Of a DNA stretch of 64,000 bases, positions 7,356-16,309 are shown piece after piece (the stretch's first letter is position 1; each line of letters opens with the position of its first letter). The notes below the pieces were generated by a model. The model had not been told where the DNA came from and did not search any database. It was given only the letters and a program-made list of their open reading frames with translations. Position numbers and translations under genes: made by a program. Origin of the DNA: Arcanobacterium phocae (lineage in GTDB: Bacteria > Actinomycetota > Actinomycetes > Actinomycetales > Actinomycetaceae); NCBI RefSeq assembly GCF_018913465.1, contig NZ_JABAPM010000001.1, positions 1 to 64,000 on the forward strand, read 5' to 3'.

Positions 7356-8612
7356 TTACCGGTAGCGTCGCCCGTCAGCAAGATCAAACATGTGGTCGAG
7401 TATATCGCCGCCCATGGCACGCAAACCGTTATGCTCGTGCCCGTTGGTGATAACTTGTTTGATGCCTGGCATAAGATCAACTGTTGCCATCGACAACTCA
7501 AACGGTACGAAAGCATCACGAACATAGATTGTTGCGGCACCTTGGGCATTGCTGTCGCGCAAAACCTGCGGATCAAACAGCGTTGGCCACTGCCAGGATG
7601 CGAGTGTACGGGTCACATCCGCCCATGGTTGCCATGCTGGCACCGTGTCACACCAAGCCTCATGTAGATGTTCACCGGTTAACAAGGTAGGGTCTTCCCG
7701 GAAGTCTGACGGCATCACCCGATCAGCAGACCAATTCGTAGTGACTCCATTTGCGCCGCAGGCTTCGTGTAAGAGGAAATAGATCGGGTTTCGGCCACTG
7801 AACGGCAGGTTTGCAGCCAGATCATAGCTTAGTTGCAGCGAAGTCGGATCCCACTCCAATAGATGATGGAGTGCTTGCCAGCCTTCATTACGTCCGAGGT
7901 CCATTCCCAAGGAACGAATCCGAGATGGGGTGACGATTTCACCGTCGGGCAAAACAACATCTCCGGCTTCGGTACGTTGGAGGAGAGTCCGCATCCGCTC
8001 CCGATCCTGGGGGAAATGCGCATAGTAATTTTCCGATAACCAGCGCATTTTGTTAAACGTGGCGGTGTAAAAATCGTCAACATGTCCAGTTACTGGCGGC
8101 AAACCACCCGTAAAGAAAGCATGATGAACAGATTCTGGGTGCCGGCTGAGATAGCAGACGGCAGTAAACCCACCAAAACTTTGCCCCAGAAGATTCCACT
8201 GCTCGGGACGGGCTCCGAGGTGAGCTCGCAGAGCTTCAGCATCTTCCACAATGGCATCGGCGCGGAAATGGCTTAAATATTCGGCAACAGTTTGCGTGTT
8301 ACCCATTCCCAGAAGATCTGGGGTTACCGGTGTAGAACGCCCGGTTCCACGCTGATCGAGCATCACAACGCGGTAGCGTTTCAACGCTGCCGCGAGCCAG
8401 CCAGGCGAAGCCGGATTGTGAGCTACCCGGGGTGCTTCAAAGCCTGGTCCACCCTGAAGATAAACCAGATAAGGAAGGTTTTCGCCGCCTTCAGGCGTGA
8501 TCACCCGGGCGAAGATTGACAGCGATCGGGAATCGGATTCGTCGTCGTGAACAAGGGGAACGGTGAGTGTATGATCGTCTAACCGCAGACCCTGAAGATA
8601 CGTTGTTTCCAT
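7356..8612 (-). CDS. pip: Proline iminopeptidase-like alpha/beta hydrolase (S33 family)
   Basis: The 418-residue product resembles actinobacterial prolyl aminopeptidases, which release N-terminal proline from peptides. Visible are the oxyanion motif LQGGPGFEAPR, the DQRGTGRS loop, the nucleophile elbow GQSFGG, and late acid and base candidates in YVRDAFVP and NGHEHNGLRAMG. The region after the elbow is the helical cap of the family. It lies 9 bases downstream of the HpaH-like gene, so the two are probably cotranscribed. Substrate specificity beyond the family is inferred. Several other peptidases occur in this window. Confidence 0.88.
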   Translation of the reverse strand: METTYLQGLRLDDHTLTVPLVHDDESDSRSLSIFARVITPEGGENLPYLVYLQGGPGFEAPRVAHNPASPGWLAAALKRYRVVMLDQRGTGRSTPVTPDLLGMGNTQTVAEYLSHFRADAIVEDAEALRAHLGARPEQWNLLGQSFGGFTAVCYLSRHPESVHHAFFTGGLPPVTGHVDDFYTATFNKMRWLSENYYAHFPQDRERMRTLLQRTEAGDVVLPDGEIVTPSRIRSLGMDLGRNEGWQALHHLLEWDPTSLQLSYDLAANLPFSGRNPIYFLLHEACGANGVTTNWSADRVMPSDFREDPTLLTGEHLHEAWCDTVPAWQPWADVTRTLASWQWPTLFDPQVLRDSNAQGAATIYVRDAFVPFELSMATVDLMPGIKQVITNGHEHNGLRAMGGDILDHMFDLADGRRYR

Positions 8613-8621
8613 GTCACATCC

Positions 8622-9404
8622 TTAAACGAACCGCGCCGAAATTGTTCCCATCCGGCCATAATCGCTCAAGATCACGTCACCACGTTCAACTGGCATAGCA
8701 CGGGTGAACGAACCCGCGAGGATAATTTCGCCAGCATCTAAGAACTGATCGGTGTTCGCAAGCGTATTAGCAAGCCAGGCGACGCCGTGTGCTGGATGAT
8801 TCATCACTCCGGCCGCAACGCCGGTTTCTTCGATCACTTCGTTCTTGTACAGCAGTGCAGAAATCCAGCGCATATCGATGTCTTCTGGGCGTAGAGGTTG
8901 CCCGCCCAAAATCATGGCACCGAAGTACGAATTATCGGCAACTGAATCGACCACGGTTCGGCCCGGGCCACTCACCCGCGAGGACAGGATTTCTATTGCT
9001 GGGGTAACAAATTCCGTGGCGCGCAATACGTCATAAATAGTTACTTGCGGGCCTTCTAGCTTGTCTTTCAAAATGAATGCCAGCTCAACCTCAACGCGCG
9101 GCTTGTTGAATATGTCGAAGTCAATCAAAGCTGAGTTTTCATAGATCATGTCTTGGAAGATCGTGCCGAATGCTGGTTCGGTGATGCCACGAGAATCTTG
9201 TGCTGAACGAGCAGTCAGACCGATTTTACGGCCCACGAGCCGGCGGCCGGCATCCAATTGTTCTTCTACCCAAGCGGCCTGGATCTCGTATGCGTCGTCA
9301 ATGGTGGCATGCGGAAGTTGCTCTGAAATGCGAGGCAGTAGTTCCCGGGTATGTTGAGCTTTGCTAAGTTTACGAGCGATTTCCGTTGCAAGTGACCTAT
9401 CCAT
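8622..9404 (-). CDS. hpaH: HpaH/MhpD-type 2-oxo-dioate hydratase
   Basis: The product of about 260 residues belongs to the FAH-like hydratase group. Characterised HpaH hydrates 2-oxo-hept-4-ene-1,7-dioate in the homoprotocatechuate meta-cleavage pathway. Motifs visible are GRKIGLTARSAQ, PRVEVELAFIL, ITEPAFGTIFQDM, IEETGVAAGVMNHPAHGVAWLAN and the C-terminal DYGRMGTISARFV, all close to what I recall of E. coli HpaH. The ATG at 9404 follows AAGGAAGGA; an in-frame upstream extension lacks a site. No other aromatic-degradation gene is present here. It heads a pair with the iminopeptidase and is divergent from ldh. The true substrate may differ. Confidence 0.85.
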   Translation of the reverse strand: MDRSLATEIARKLSKAQHTRELLPRISEQLPHATIDDAYEIQAAWVEEQLDAGRRLVGRKIGLTARSAQDSRGITEPAFGTIFQDMIYENSALIDFDIFNKPRVEVELAFILKDKLEGPQVTIYDVLRATEFVTPAIEILSSRVSGPGRTVVDSVADNSYFGAMILGGQPLRPEDIDMRWISALLYKNEVIEETGVAAGVMNHPAHGVAWLANTLANTDQFLDAGEIILAGSFTRAMPVERGDVILSDYGRMGTISARFV

Positions 9405-9561
9405 GGCGGTTCCTTCCTTGCAGTCCGACGACGACGATGGCCTCGGCCGCGATTGTTCTTCTAGTTTCATTGTGTCACTTTTGAGGGGGCCAATGCTACC
9501 GGCCAGAAAGTGTGATCAACATTCTGCAGACATTTACGTGAAAAACCGGGATAATAGAAGT

Positions 9562-10518
9562 ATGACTACTCAATTTAAAACGAAAATGTCGGTAATTGGT
9601 GCAGGGTCGGTTGGTACCGCTCTTGCTTATGCAGCTATGTTGCGTGGTTCTGCCAACGTTGTTGCTCTGTTTGATATTAATAAAACAAAAGTTGACGCTG
9701 AAGTTCTCGATTTGGCTCACGGTACCCAGTTCATGGCAGGTTCGGAATTAATTGGTGGTTCTGATATTACGGTCACCGCAAATTCTGACATCGTTCTGAT
9801 CACTGCTGGCGCTAAGCAAAATCCGGGGCAAACACGGCTGGAGTTGGCAGAGAAGAATGCTCGTATTCTCGAAAGTCTCATGTCAGATTTGGTTCCGCTG
9901 TCACCAAACGCTATCTTCGTTCTGGTAACGAACCCGGTTGATGTTCTTACTGCTGCGGCAGTGAAATTTTCAGGGCTTCCGGCTGGACGCGTGTTCGGTT
10001 CTGGAACTGTTCTCGATTCTTCGCGTCTGCGGTGGCTCGTTGGCCGTAAGATTGGTGTCTCGCCACGTTCGGTCCACTCCTTGATCGTTGGCGAACACGG
10101 TGATAGCGAATTTGCGCTGTGGTCATCAGCTACGATCGGTCAAGTTTCCTTGCGCGATTGGTGCAATGACAAGGGCGAGAAGGTCTTCTCCGATGAAGTT
10201 CTGCACGAACTTGAGCAAGAAGTCATCAATTCGGCTTACAAGATCATCGAAGGCAAGGGTGCAACGAACTACGCAATCGGTGTTGCCGGTGCTCGAATCG
10301 TGGAAGCGGTTCTTAACAACCAGCGCGCGATTCTGCCAGTGTCGAGCGTTTTGAACGGCTCATTCGGAGTTGAAGATGTAGCCCTTGCTGTGCCATGTAT
10401 CGTTGGTGCTAATGGCGTGGAACGTCCGATCGAATTCCCAATGGATAGCGTGGAGCGAGCTCGTTTCGATGCCTCTGTTGAGGCGTTAGCCGCTGCTCAG
10501 AAGACTATCGGATTGTAG
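9562..10518 (+). CDS. ldh: L-lactate dehydrogenase
   Basis: The enzyme interconverts pyruvate and L-lactate with NAD(H). The 318-residue product has the Rossmann glycine motif VIGAGSVGTALAYA at the N-terminus. The substrate loop is GAKQNPGQTRLELAEKN; the Gln there, rather than Arg, marks lactate over malate dehydrogenase. The catalytic histidine is His179 in VGEHGDSEF. I chose ATG 9562 because homologs begin about ten residues before the glycine motif; an open frame extends upstream to 9361 but crosses the divergent promoter region. A long hairpin follows. It implies a fermentative lifestyle. Confidence 0.95.
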   Translation: MTTQFKTKMSVIGAGSVGTALAYAAMLRGSANVVALFDINKTKVDAEVLDLAHGTQFMAGSELIGGSDITVTANSDIVLITAGAKQNPGQTRLELAEKNARILESLMSDLVPLSPNAIFVLVTNPVDVLTAAAVKFSGLPAGRVFGSGTVLDSSRLRWLVGRKIGVSPRSVHSLIVGEHGDSEFALWSSATIGQVSLRDWCNDKGEKVFSDEVLHELEQEVINSAYKIIEGKGATNYAIGVAGARIVEAVLNNQRAILPVSSVLNGSFGVEDVALAVPCIVGANGVERPIEFPMDSVERARFDASVEALAAAQKTIGL

Positions 10519-10545
10519 AACATTCGTTAGACCCTCGTTAGGGTT

Positions 10546-10593
10546 AAGTCAGTCGGGGAGTGTCATGAATCCATGACACTCCCCGACTGACTT
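10546..10593. terminator. 22-bp perfect hairpin between ldh and the lipoprotein gene
   Basis: Arms at 10546-10567 and 10572-10593 are perfectly complementary over 22 bp, with a 4-base loop. It sits between converging genes and has no real U tract on either strand. It probably terminates both. Confidence 0.7.
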
Positions 10594-10604
10594 ATATCGA
10601 CGTT

Positions 10605-11135
10605 TTATTCAGCGTCAGCGGTTTCGTGAACGCCACCGCCAGCAAATTCATTTGGTGGCAGGCTACCGGTACGGGTTGGCTGTGACTTACCGTCGTCCCA
10701 GACGTAGGTTGCTACTGCAGGCTTTGGCATAGTCTTTTCATCGTCTAAGTACCAGGTGCGCTCTATCTGGATTTCAGAATCAGAGACACGAGAAACTTTC
10801 GGTTCGCCAAGATATGGGCGTGCTTCTGATGTTCCGGCGAAAACACCGTTGTGGAACAACGCAACTTCGTATGGCTCGTCCGAATTAGGGGTTCCGGTCG
10901 GGATAACAATCCACGATAGCGCCTTGCATGAGTCATATGTGCTTGTATCTGCTGATGCTAAATCCCAGTTTTCAGCTGAATCTGCTGGCAGACCTTCCCA
11001 CGCTGGGTTGAGTTCAGTTGCAGCTTGAGCCAAGGCTTCGTCGCCAGTTGTTTCGGCGCAATCTGAGCATCCAGTGAAAGCAATTAAAGCAATTGGAAGG
11101 CACGCACCAATACGTGCCAAACTCTTGCGAGTCAT
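10605..11135 (-). CDS. LppP/LprE-family lipoprotein
   Basis: The product of about 176 residues starts with MTRK, then a hydrophobic stretch ending in the lipobox FTGC, so it should be lipid-anchored on the outer face of the membrane. The mature part contains CKALSWIVIPTGTPNS, PYEVALFHNGVFAGTSEARPY and a Trp-rich end (RTWYLDDEKT, ATYVWDDGK), which fits the LppP/LprE lipoprotein family of actinobacteria. Function is not established. The ATG at 11135 has AAGGA-like AGAAGGAAAA upstream; an ATG further up would spoil the signal peptide. A free Cys follows the lipobox. Confidence 0.8.
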   Translation of the reverse strand: MTRKSLARIGACLPIALIAFTGCSDCAETTGDEALAQAATELNPAWEGLPADSAENWDLASADTSTYDSCKALSWIVIPTGTPNSDEPYEVALFHNGVFAGTSEARPYLGEPKVSRVSDSEIQIERTWYLDDEKTMPKPAVATYVWDDGKSQPTRTGSLPPNEFAGGGVHETADAE

Positions 11136-11228
11136 TTTTCCTTCTTCCATTAATATCAACGATTAAACCAAGAAGATACATTACCACTGTCAACGTTTAT
11201 CCGGGGTTTGGTGGCAATAGGACATAAC

Positions 11229-13439
11229 TCAGATGTGGTCAATAATGGAGTTCAAGCGCGCCGAAGGGCGCATAACTGCTTGCACACGAGCCGGATCGGG
11301 ATCATAGTAGCCCCCGAGATCTACCGGCTTTCCTTGGACTTTGAGCAGCTCACGCTGAATATCGGCGGCGTAGTGCTCCAGTAATCTAGCCGGCTTCGCG
11401 AAGGTCCGAGCCAGTTCGGTATCATCTGGTTGATGTGCCAGAGCCTGCGCCCAATAAGTTGCCAGCCACGCATGTGAACCGCGACTATCTAGTTGTCTCA
11501 CAGCTGCTTGAGGTGAGTAACCATTAGCCAAGACCTGCTCGGTCGCATAGTCCAAGGTGTCGGCAAGAATATCAGCCCGCCGATTGTTCATAGTTCGTCC
11601 AACATGGCGTAACGATTCAGAAACTGCCAGAAACTCCCCTAGGGAATCCCACTGCAGATGATTTTCGGCTAGTAACTGCCGGGTGAGCTTGGGAGCAGTT
11701 CCGCCCGCTCCAGTCTCAAACATTCCGCCACCAGCCATGAGTGGGACCACCGATAACATTTTCGCAGATGTCCCTAGTTCCATAATCGGGAACAAATCCG
11801 TAAGATAGTCGCGCAGGACGTTTCCAGTAGCAGAAATAGTATCTAGCCCAGCCCGCAGGCGGTCGAGAGTTTTCTTTGTAGCGTCCGGTATCGACATGAT
11901 ACTGACATTGAGCGTGTCAGTATCTCCATCAGCTAAAAACTCGTGGACATAAGCGGTCATAAGACGATCGTGGGCACGCTCTGGATCTAACCAGAAAATA
12001 ACCGGCGTATCAGAGTAGCGCGCCCGTGACAGTGCCAGCTGCACCCAATTCTTAATCGGGGCTTTTTTCGTCACGCAACCACGGAAAATATCCCCGGCAT
12101 ACACCGGCTGGGAGACGAGCACGGTGTCGTCGTCGGACACAATATCAACCCGACCACCGTCCGGGGCAACAAATGTCTTGTCGTGAGACCCGTACTCTTC
12201 GGCCCGCTGAGCCATCAAGCCGACGTTTGACACGCTACCCATCGTAGACGGGTCGAAAGCGCCGTTTCGTTGGCAGTCTTGGATAACCACACGGTAGACA
12301 TCGGCGTATGACGAATCTGGAATCACCGCGATCGTATCGCTCCTTTCACCGTCTGGTCCCCAGAGCTTGCCGCCATTGCGGATCATTGCGGGCATTGAGG
12401 CATCGATAATCACATCCGATGGCACATGCAAGTTTGTGATACCTCGGGCTGCATCAACCATAGATAGCCGTGCCCCAGAGTGGAATTCGCAGTTAAACGA
12501 TTGTCGGATGCGGGCGCCGTCGTCGGCCTGGTCTAATCCGGCGAAGATACGTGTCAATCCGTCGTCGGCATGCAAGCCGAGTTCATTCAATCGTGGTCCA
12601 AAATCGGTAAAAGTTTGTGGAAAGAATGCGCGCACGGCGTGTCCGAAAATAACTGGATCCGAAACCTTCATCATGGTCGCTTTGAGATGAAGTGAGAATA
12701 ATAGATCTGATGAGGACGCTTGGGCGATACTGTGAGACAAGAACGAGCGGAGCTTACTGACCTCCATAATTGAGGCATCAAGGATATCGCCGGCGTCGAG
12801 TTCAATGTTGTCAGTCATCGTCTGCTGCTGGCCTGCAACAGACGTGAAAACGATACGCGCCCGTGTTTTTTGCTCGACGACGACGGACTTCTCCGTATGC
12901 TTAAAATCCCCCGCTTTCATTGTGGTGACGGTAGTTTGTGAATTGGCTGGCCAAGGTTCCATGCGATGCGGATGGGAGCGGGCAAAGTTCTTGACGGCCC
13001 GAGGCGCTCTACGGTCTGAGTTGCCTTCACGCAGCACTGGGTTTACCGCCGACCCAAGGACTGAGTCGTATCGTTTACGGACGTCGTGTTCCGCAGTAGT
13101 AGTGGGATGTGCTGGATACAGTGGGATATCAATGCCGTGTTCTTGTAGCTCATTGATAGCTGCTACGAGTTGGGGCAGTGAGGCCGAAATATTGGGAAGC
13201 TTAACGATATTTGCAGCGGGGGTGCGGGTAAGGGCGCTGAGCTGTGCCAGTGCGTCCAGACGTTGTTGAGAAGGTGGAAGTCGATCTGAAAAAGCCGAAA
13301 TAATCCGGCCTGCTAATGAAATGTCTTGGGGAATGATGTTGATGTGAGCGTGCTTGGCGAATGCTGAAACGATAGGCAATAAAGAAGTGGAGGCAAGCAT
13401 GGGAGATTCGTCCGTATGAGTGTAAAAAATCTGAGTCAT
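11229..13439 (-). CDS. icd: Isocitrate dehydrogenase, NADP-dependent, monomeric type
   Basis: The enzyme oxidatively decarboxylates isocitrate to 2-oxoglutarate in the TCA cycle, making NADPH. The 736-residue product has the typical length of the monomeric form, about twice a dimeric subunit. Family blocks are FYTHTDESPMLASTSLLPI at the N-terminus, LKATMMKVSDPVIFGHAV, IPDSSYADVYRVVIQDC and MGSVSNVGLMAQRAEEYGSH. The ATG at 13439 follows AAGGAGACC. With citrate synthase in this window it supports an oxidative TCA branch; no aconitase gene is present here. It is divergent from the small phosphatase gene. Confidence 0.96.
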   Translation of the reverse strand: MTQIFYTHTDESPMLASTSLLPIVSAFAKHAHINIIPQDISLAGRIISAFSDRLPPSQQRLDALAQLSALTRTPAANIVKLPNISASLPQLVAAINELQEHGIDIPLYPAHPTTTAEHDVRKRYDSVLGSAVNPVLREGNSDRRAPRAVKNFARSHPHRMEPWPANSQTTVTTMKAGDFKHTEKSVVVEQKTRARIVFTSVAGQQQTMTDNIELDAGDILDASIMEVSKLRSFLSHSIAQASSSDLLFSLHLKATMMKVSDPVIFGHAVRAFFPQTFTDFGPRLNELGLHADDGLTRIFAGLDQADDGARIRQSFNCEFHSGARLSMVDAARGITNLHVPSDVIIDASMPAMIRNGGKLWGPDGERSDTIAVIPDSSYADVYRVVIQDCQRNGAFDPSTMGSVSNVGLMAQRAEEYGSHDKTFVAPDGGRVDIVSDDDTVLVSQPVYAGDIFRGCVTKKAPIKNWVQLALSRARYSDTPVIFWLDPERAHDRLMTAYVHEFLADGDTDTLNVSIMSIPDATKKTLDRLRAGLDTISATGNVLRDYLTDLFPIMELGTSAKMLSVVPLMAGGGMFETGAGGTAPKLTRQLLAENHLQWDSLGEFLAVSESLRHVGRTMNNRRADILADTLDYATEQVLANGYSPQAAVRQLDSRGSHAWLATYWAQALAHQPDDTELARTFAKPARLLEHYAADIQRELLKVQGKPVDLGGYYDPDPARVQAVMRPSARLNSIIDHI

Positions 13440-13657
13440 ATCTGGTCTCCTTTGACGTCGATCGGTGCACCACTCATTGGATGTCTTGATGTAAAGATTA
13501 TCAGGAACGGAGAGAAATGTGTGCTGAATCAAATTCTCGATGTGAGCTTGCTTGCCAAAACTCAAATTTTGCCCATACCACTAGGGAAAAGTAGCAAAGC
13601 ATTGGTAATTTTGAACTACATCATGAGGCGTGCATGAGGTATTAAAGGAGGCAGACA

Positions 13658-14110
13658 GTGGCAACTTGGAAAGATGGCGCTGGCGTCATTACCCTACCGT
13701 CTGGACGTCGTATTCGAGGACGGTCATGGCGAGTAACCACTGAAGAACAAGCTGACCTAGCTATTGTTCTTACCACCTCCGTAGGAAACCGCTTCGGAGC
13801 ACCAACGATTATGTCCCGAGCTGGCGAAACAATCGCTATTGATTGGCCGGATTACCGACTTCCGCGCCGGCCAGCCCAGGCCCTTCAAACTCTACGCGAT
13901 GCATGGAATGACGCAGCCTATAAAAAGGTTGAAATTACCTGTGCTGGGGGAGTGGGGCGAACTGGCACTGCGCTCGCGATTCTTGCGGTGTTTGATGGGA
14001 TGGATCCCCATGACGCAATTGACTTTGTCCAACGCGAATATAATCCGCAATCAGTAGCCTCACCAGCTCAGCGAGCATTCGTTATGGACTTGGGTGCAGA
14101 CGTTAACTAG
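13658..14110 (+). CDS. Small protein-tyrosine-phosphatase-like protein
   Basis: The 150-residue product has the phosphatase loop CAGGVGRTG (Cys, five residues, Arg) preceded by Thr instead of the usual His, and a candidate general acid in DWPDYRLP about 35 residues earlier. This fits the compact dual-specificity-like fold in which a single domain makes up the whole protein. Members of this group are often annotated as protein-tyrosine phosphatases, but substrates are unknown. The GTG start has a strong AAAGGAGG site. It stands between the divergent isocitrate dehydrogenase gene and an alpha/beta hydrolase gene. Confidence 0.8.
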   Translation: MATWKDGAGVITLPSGRRIRGRSWRVTTEEQADLAIVLTTSVGNRFGAPTIMSRAGETIAIDWPDYRLPRRPAQALQTLRDAWNDAAYKKVEITCAGGVGRTGTALAILAVFDGMDPHDAIDFVQREYNPQSVASPAQRAFVMDLGADVN

Positions 14111-14223
14111 ATCTTTCCAAGATGCGGTATCTGTACCGTTTTAGGCCGTGGCATTTCACTCACCTACCGGCTGATGGTATTGGCTAGCGTGAGTTTTGAA
14201 CATATTTGCGCCATACTTATCCC

Positions 14224-14991
14224 ATGTTTATTGATCCGGCGACACCCACGAGTCCAGAGCGTCATGTCCTTGAGACGTTGGCGGCCCTTAGCGTTGCCAG
14301 CGAGGAAATCGAGTCTTACGGGACACATCCTTCGCAAGTTATCGAATGGTATGGTCCAACTGACGGTGAGCCAGTAGTTTTCGTTCATGGTGGAGGATAT
14401 CGTTCTCACCTCTCCATCGCTCATGCGCGACCAGCTGCGTTAGCACTCGGCGAAGAAGGCTACCGAGTAGCTCTCATTGAGGTGCGAAAAGAACAGAGTA
14501 ATCCGGACGTAACATTGGAAGATCTCCAGACTTTAGCGCTACGTCCAGATCTGGCACAAGCGACATGGATTGGTCATTCTCTTGGCGGAACCTTGGCGAT
14601 CGACGTCGTCCTCGAACCGAGTTTACCTCCGAAAAAGGCGATAGGTTTAGCGCCATTTTGTCAGCTTATCGATACTGACAACAGTCATCCGGAAACCGCA
14701 GGTATTGCGGAATGGATCGGCGGTACGCCTGCCGAGAAGTCGCAGATGTACGAGAAGCTGGATCCTCTGACGCGGTTAGAAAAACTTGGCGAAGCTGGAT
14801 TTGCAGACGGTGGTCTTAATATCCAAGTTATTCACGGGGAAGATGATCTGATCATTCCAGTGGCTCATGTGCGTGAACATGCCGCCAGTCCGATTAGGAT
14901 TGCTATTGTTCCGGGTGCTAACCATGCAGATCTTATTCGACCTGGACACGATGCCTGGCTCTTCTTACTAGGGGCGCTCCGGGCGGACTGA
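14224..14991 (+). CDS. Alpha/beta hydrolase
   Basis: The 255-residue product has a complete alpha/beta hydrolase core: oxyanion motif VFVHGGGYRSHL, nucleophile elbow GHSLGG, acid in VIHGEDDLIIP and histidine in PGANHAD. The substrate cannot be told; small esterase or lipase roles are typical. The ATG at 14224 has no clear ribosome site. A promoter-like pair, TTGGCT near 14180 and TATTTG near 14203, would give a very short leader, so leaderless translation is possible. A TTG at 14206 is the alternative start. It is followed closely by the M18 aminopeptidase gene. Confidence 0.82.
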   Translation: MFIDPATPTSPERHVLETLAALSVASEEIESYGTHPSQVIEWYGPTDGEPVVFVHGGGYRSHLSIAHARPAALALGEEGYRVALIEVRKEQSNPDVTLEDLQTLALRPDLAQATWIGHSLGGTLAIDVVLEPSLPPKKAIGLAPFCQLIDTDNSHPETAGIAEWIGGTPAEKSQMYEKLDPLTRLEKLGEAGFADGGLNIQVIHGEDDLIIPVAHVREHAASPIRIAIVPGANHADLIRPGHDAWLFLLGALRAD

Positions 14992-15016
14992 CGCATGAAG
15001 GATTAGAATAAGACAC

Positions 15017-16309
15017 ATGAGTAATCTCGATTCTTTTTCTTCTCGTTCATACGCCCAAGCATTCGGCGAATTCATCGCTGAGTCCCCCACCTCGTATCAC
15101 GCTGCTGAGCAAGTAGCTAACCAACTTGTTGCCGCTGGTTTTGATCGCTGCGAACAAACCGAGGCTTGGCCACACATTTCCCGCGGAGTCATGGTTATTG
15201 CCGGAGCTGTGGTAGCTTGGCAACTTCCAGAGAAGTTCACTGCGCACACCGGAGCACGGATCGTCGGGTCGCATACAGATTCGCCGTCGTTCAAAATCAA
15301 GCCGGTCGCAACGTCCACGGTTGCTGGATACTCGCAAGTAAACGTCGAAGTTTACGGCGGCCCACTGTTGAACTCATGGCTCAATCGAGACCTCGGAATT
15401 GCCGGTCAGATCGTGACAACTGACGGGGAACGCCATCTTGTTAAAACAGATGCCCTGATGACGATCCCGCAACTGGCACCGCATTTGGATCGGTCCCAAA
15501 ACGATGACCTCAAACTATCTCGGCAACGCGATTATCATCCCGTGTGGGCAGTCGACGAAGCAGATGTTATGGAATACATCTGTGCCAGCGCAGGTATTGA
15601 TGCGGAACACGTAGCCGGCACAGACCTCTACGCATATGACACCGCTGGGTCCCGGATTTATGGAGGACCGAACAAAGACGCTTTCTTCTGTTCCGGACGT
15701 CAAGACAACCTCACGTCCGTATTTGCCTCGCTCCAGGCATTTCTTGCTGTTGCGCAGGCTGAAAAAACACATGACGATGTGTTGATCTTTGTAGCATTCG
15801 ATCACGAAGAAGTCGGTTCTGGAACCCCAACTGGCGCGAGCGGACCAATTCTAGAAAGTACGTTGCGCCGAATCGTTGATTCCTCAGAACTCGCCGGCGA
15901 TGAAGGCTACTGGCGGTTCATTGCACAATCCTCATGTATTTCAGCCGATGCTGGCCATGCTATCAATCCAAATCAGGTGGAAAAACACGATCCAGCACAC
16001 CATCCGATTCTCGGCGGCGGCCCACTACTGAAAATCAATTCCCAGCAGCGCTACGCTACGGACGCTATCGGTTCTGCTGCGTGGTTGCGTGCCGCTCACC
16101 AAGCCGGTGTGCAAACACAAGAGTTCGTTTCGAATAACGACGTGCCATGCGGCACTACGATCGGACCACTAACCGCTACCCGTTTTGGTATGACCACGGT
16201 GGATGTGGGTGTTGCGATGCTCTCCATGCACTCGGTTCGCGAAATTACAAATCCGGCTGACCTGCTTGACATGGCGAAAATCCTTGAGGCCTACTGGGTG
16301 GGGGCATGA
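15017..16309 (+). CDS. apeB: M18 family aminopeptidase
   Basis: This is a cytosolic zinc aminopeptidase that removes N-terminal, often acidic, residues. The 430-residue product matches M18 length. Metal and catalytic motifs are VGSHTDSPSFKIKP, GRQDNLTSVFA, FVAFDHEEVGSGT, ISADAGHAINPN and, near the C-terminus, TVDVGVAMLSMHSVREI, which carries the last metal ligand His. It overlaps the acyl-CoA ligase gene by four bases (ATGA), so the two are translationally coupled. With PepT, the iminopeptidase and the Opp importer it suggests strong peptide use. Confidence 0.93.
   Translation: MSNLDSFSSRSYAQAFGEFIAESPTSYHAAEQVANQLVAAGFDRCEQTEAWPHISRGVMVIAGAVVAWQLPEKFTAHTGARIVGSHTDSPSFKIKPVATSTVAGYSQVNVEVYGGPLLNSWLNRDLGIAGQIVTTDGERHLVKTDALMTIPQLAPHLDRSQNDDLKLSRQRDYHPVWAVDEADVMEYICASAGIDAEHVAGTDLYAYDTAGSRIYGGPNKDAFFCSGRQDNLTSVFASLQAFLAVAQAEKTHDDVLIFVAFDHEEVGSGTPTGASGPILESTLRRIVDSSELAGDEGYWRFIAQSSCISADAGHAINPNQVEKHDPAHHPILGGGPLLKINSQQRYATDAIGSAAWLRAAHQAGVQTQEFVSNNDVPCGTTIGPLTATRFGMTTVDVGVAMLSMHSVREITNPADLLDMAKILEAYWVGA

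Noticed and set aside
9361-9561. Upstream extension of ldh
   Set aside because: It would run through the hpaH-ldh divergent promoter and the hpaH 5' end; homologs begin near MTTQFKTK.
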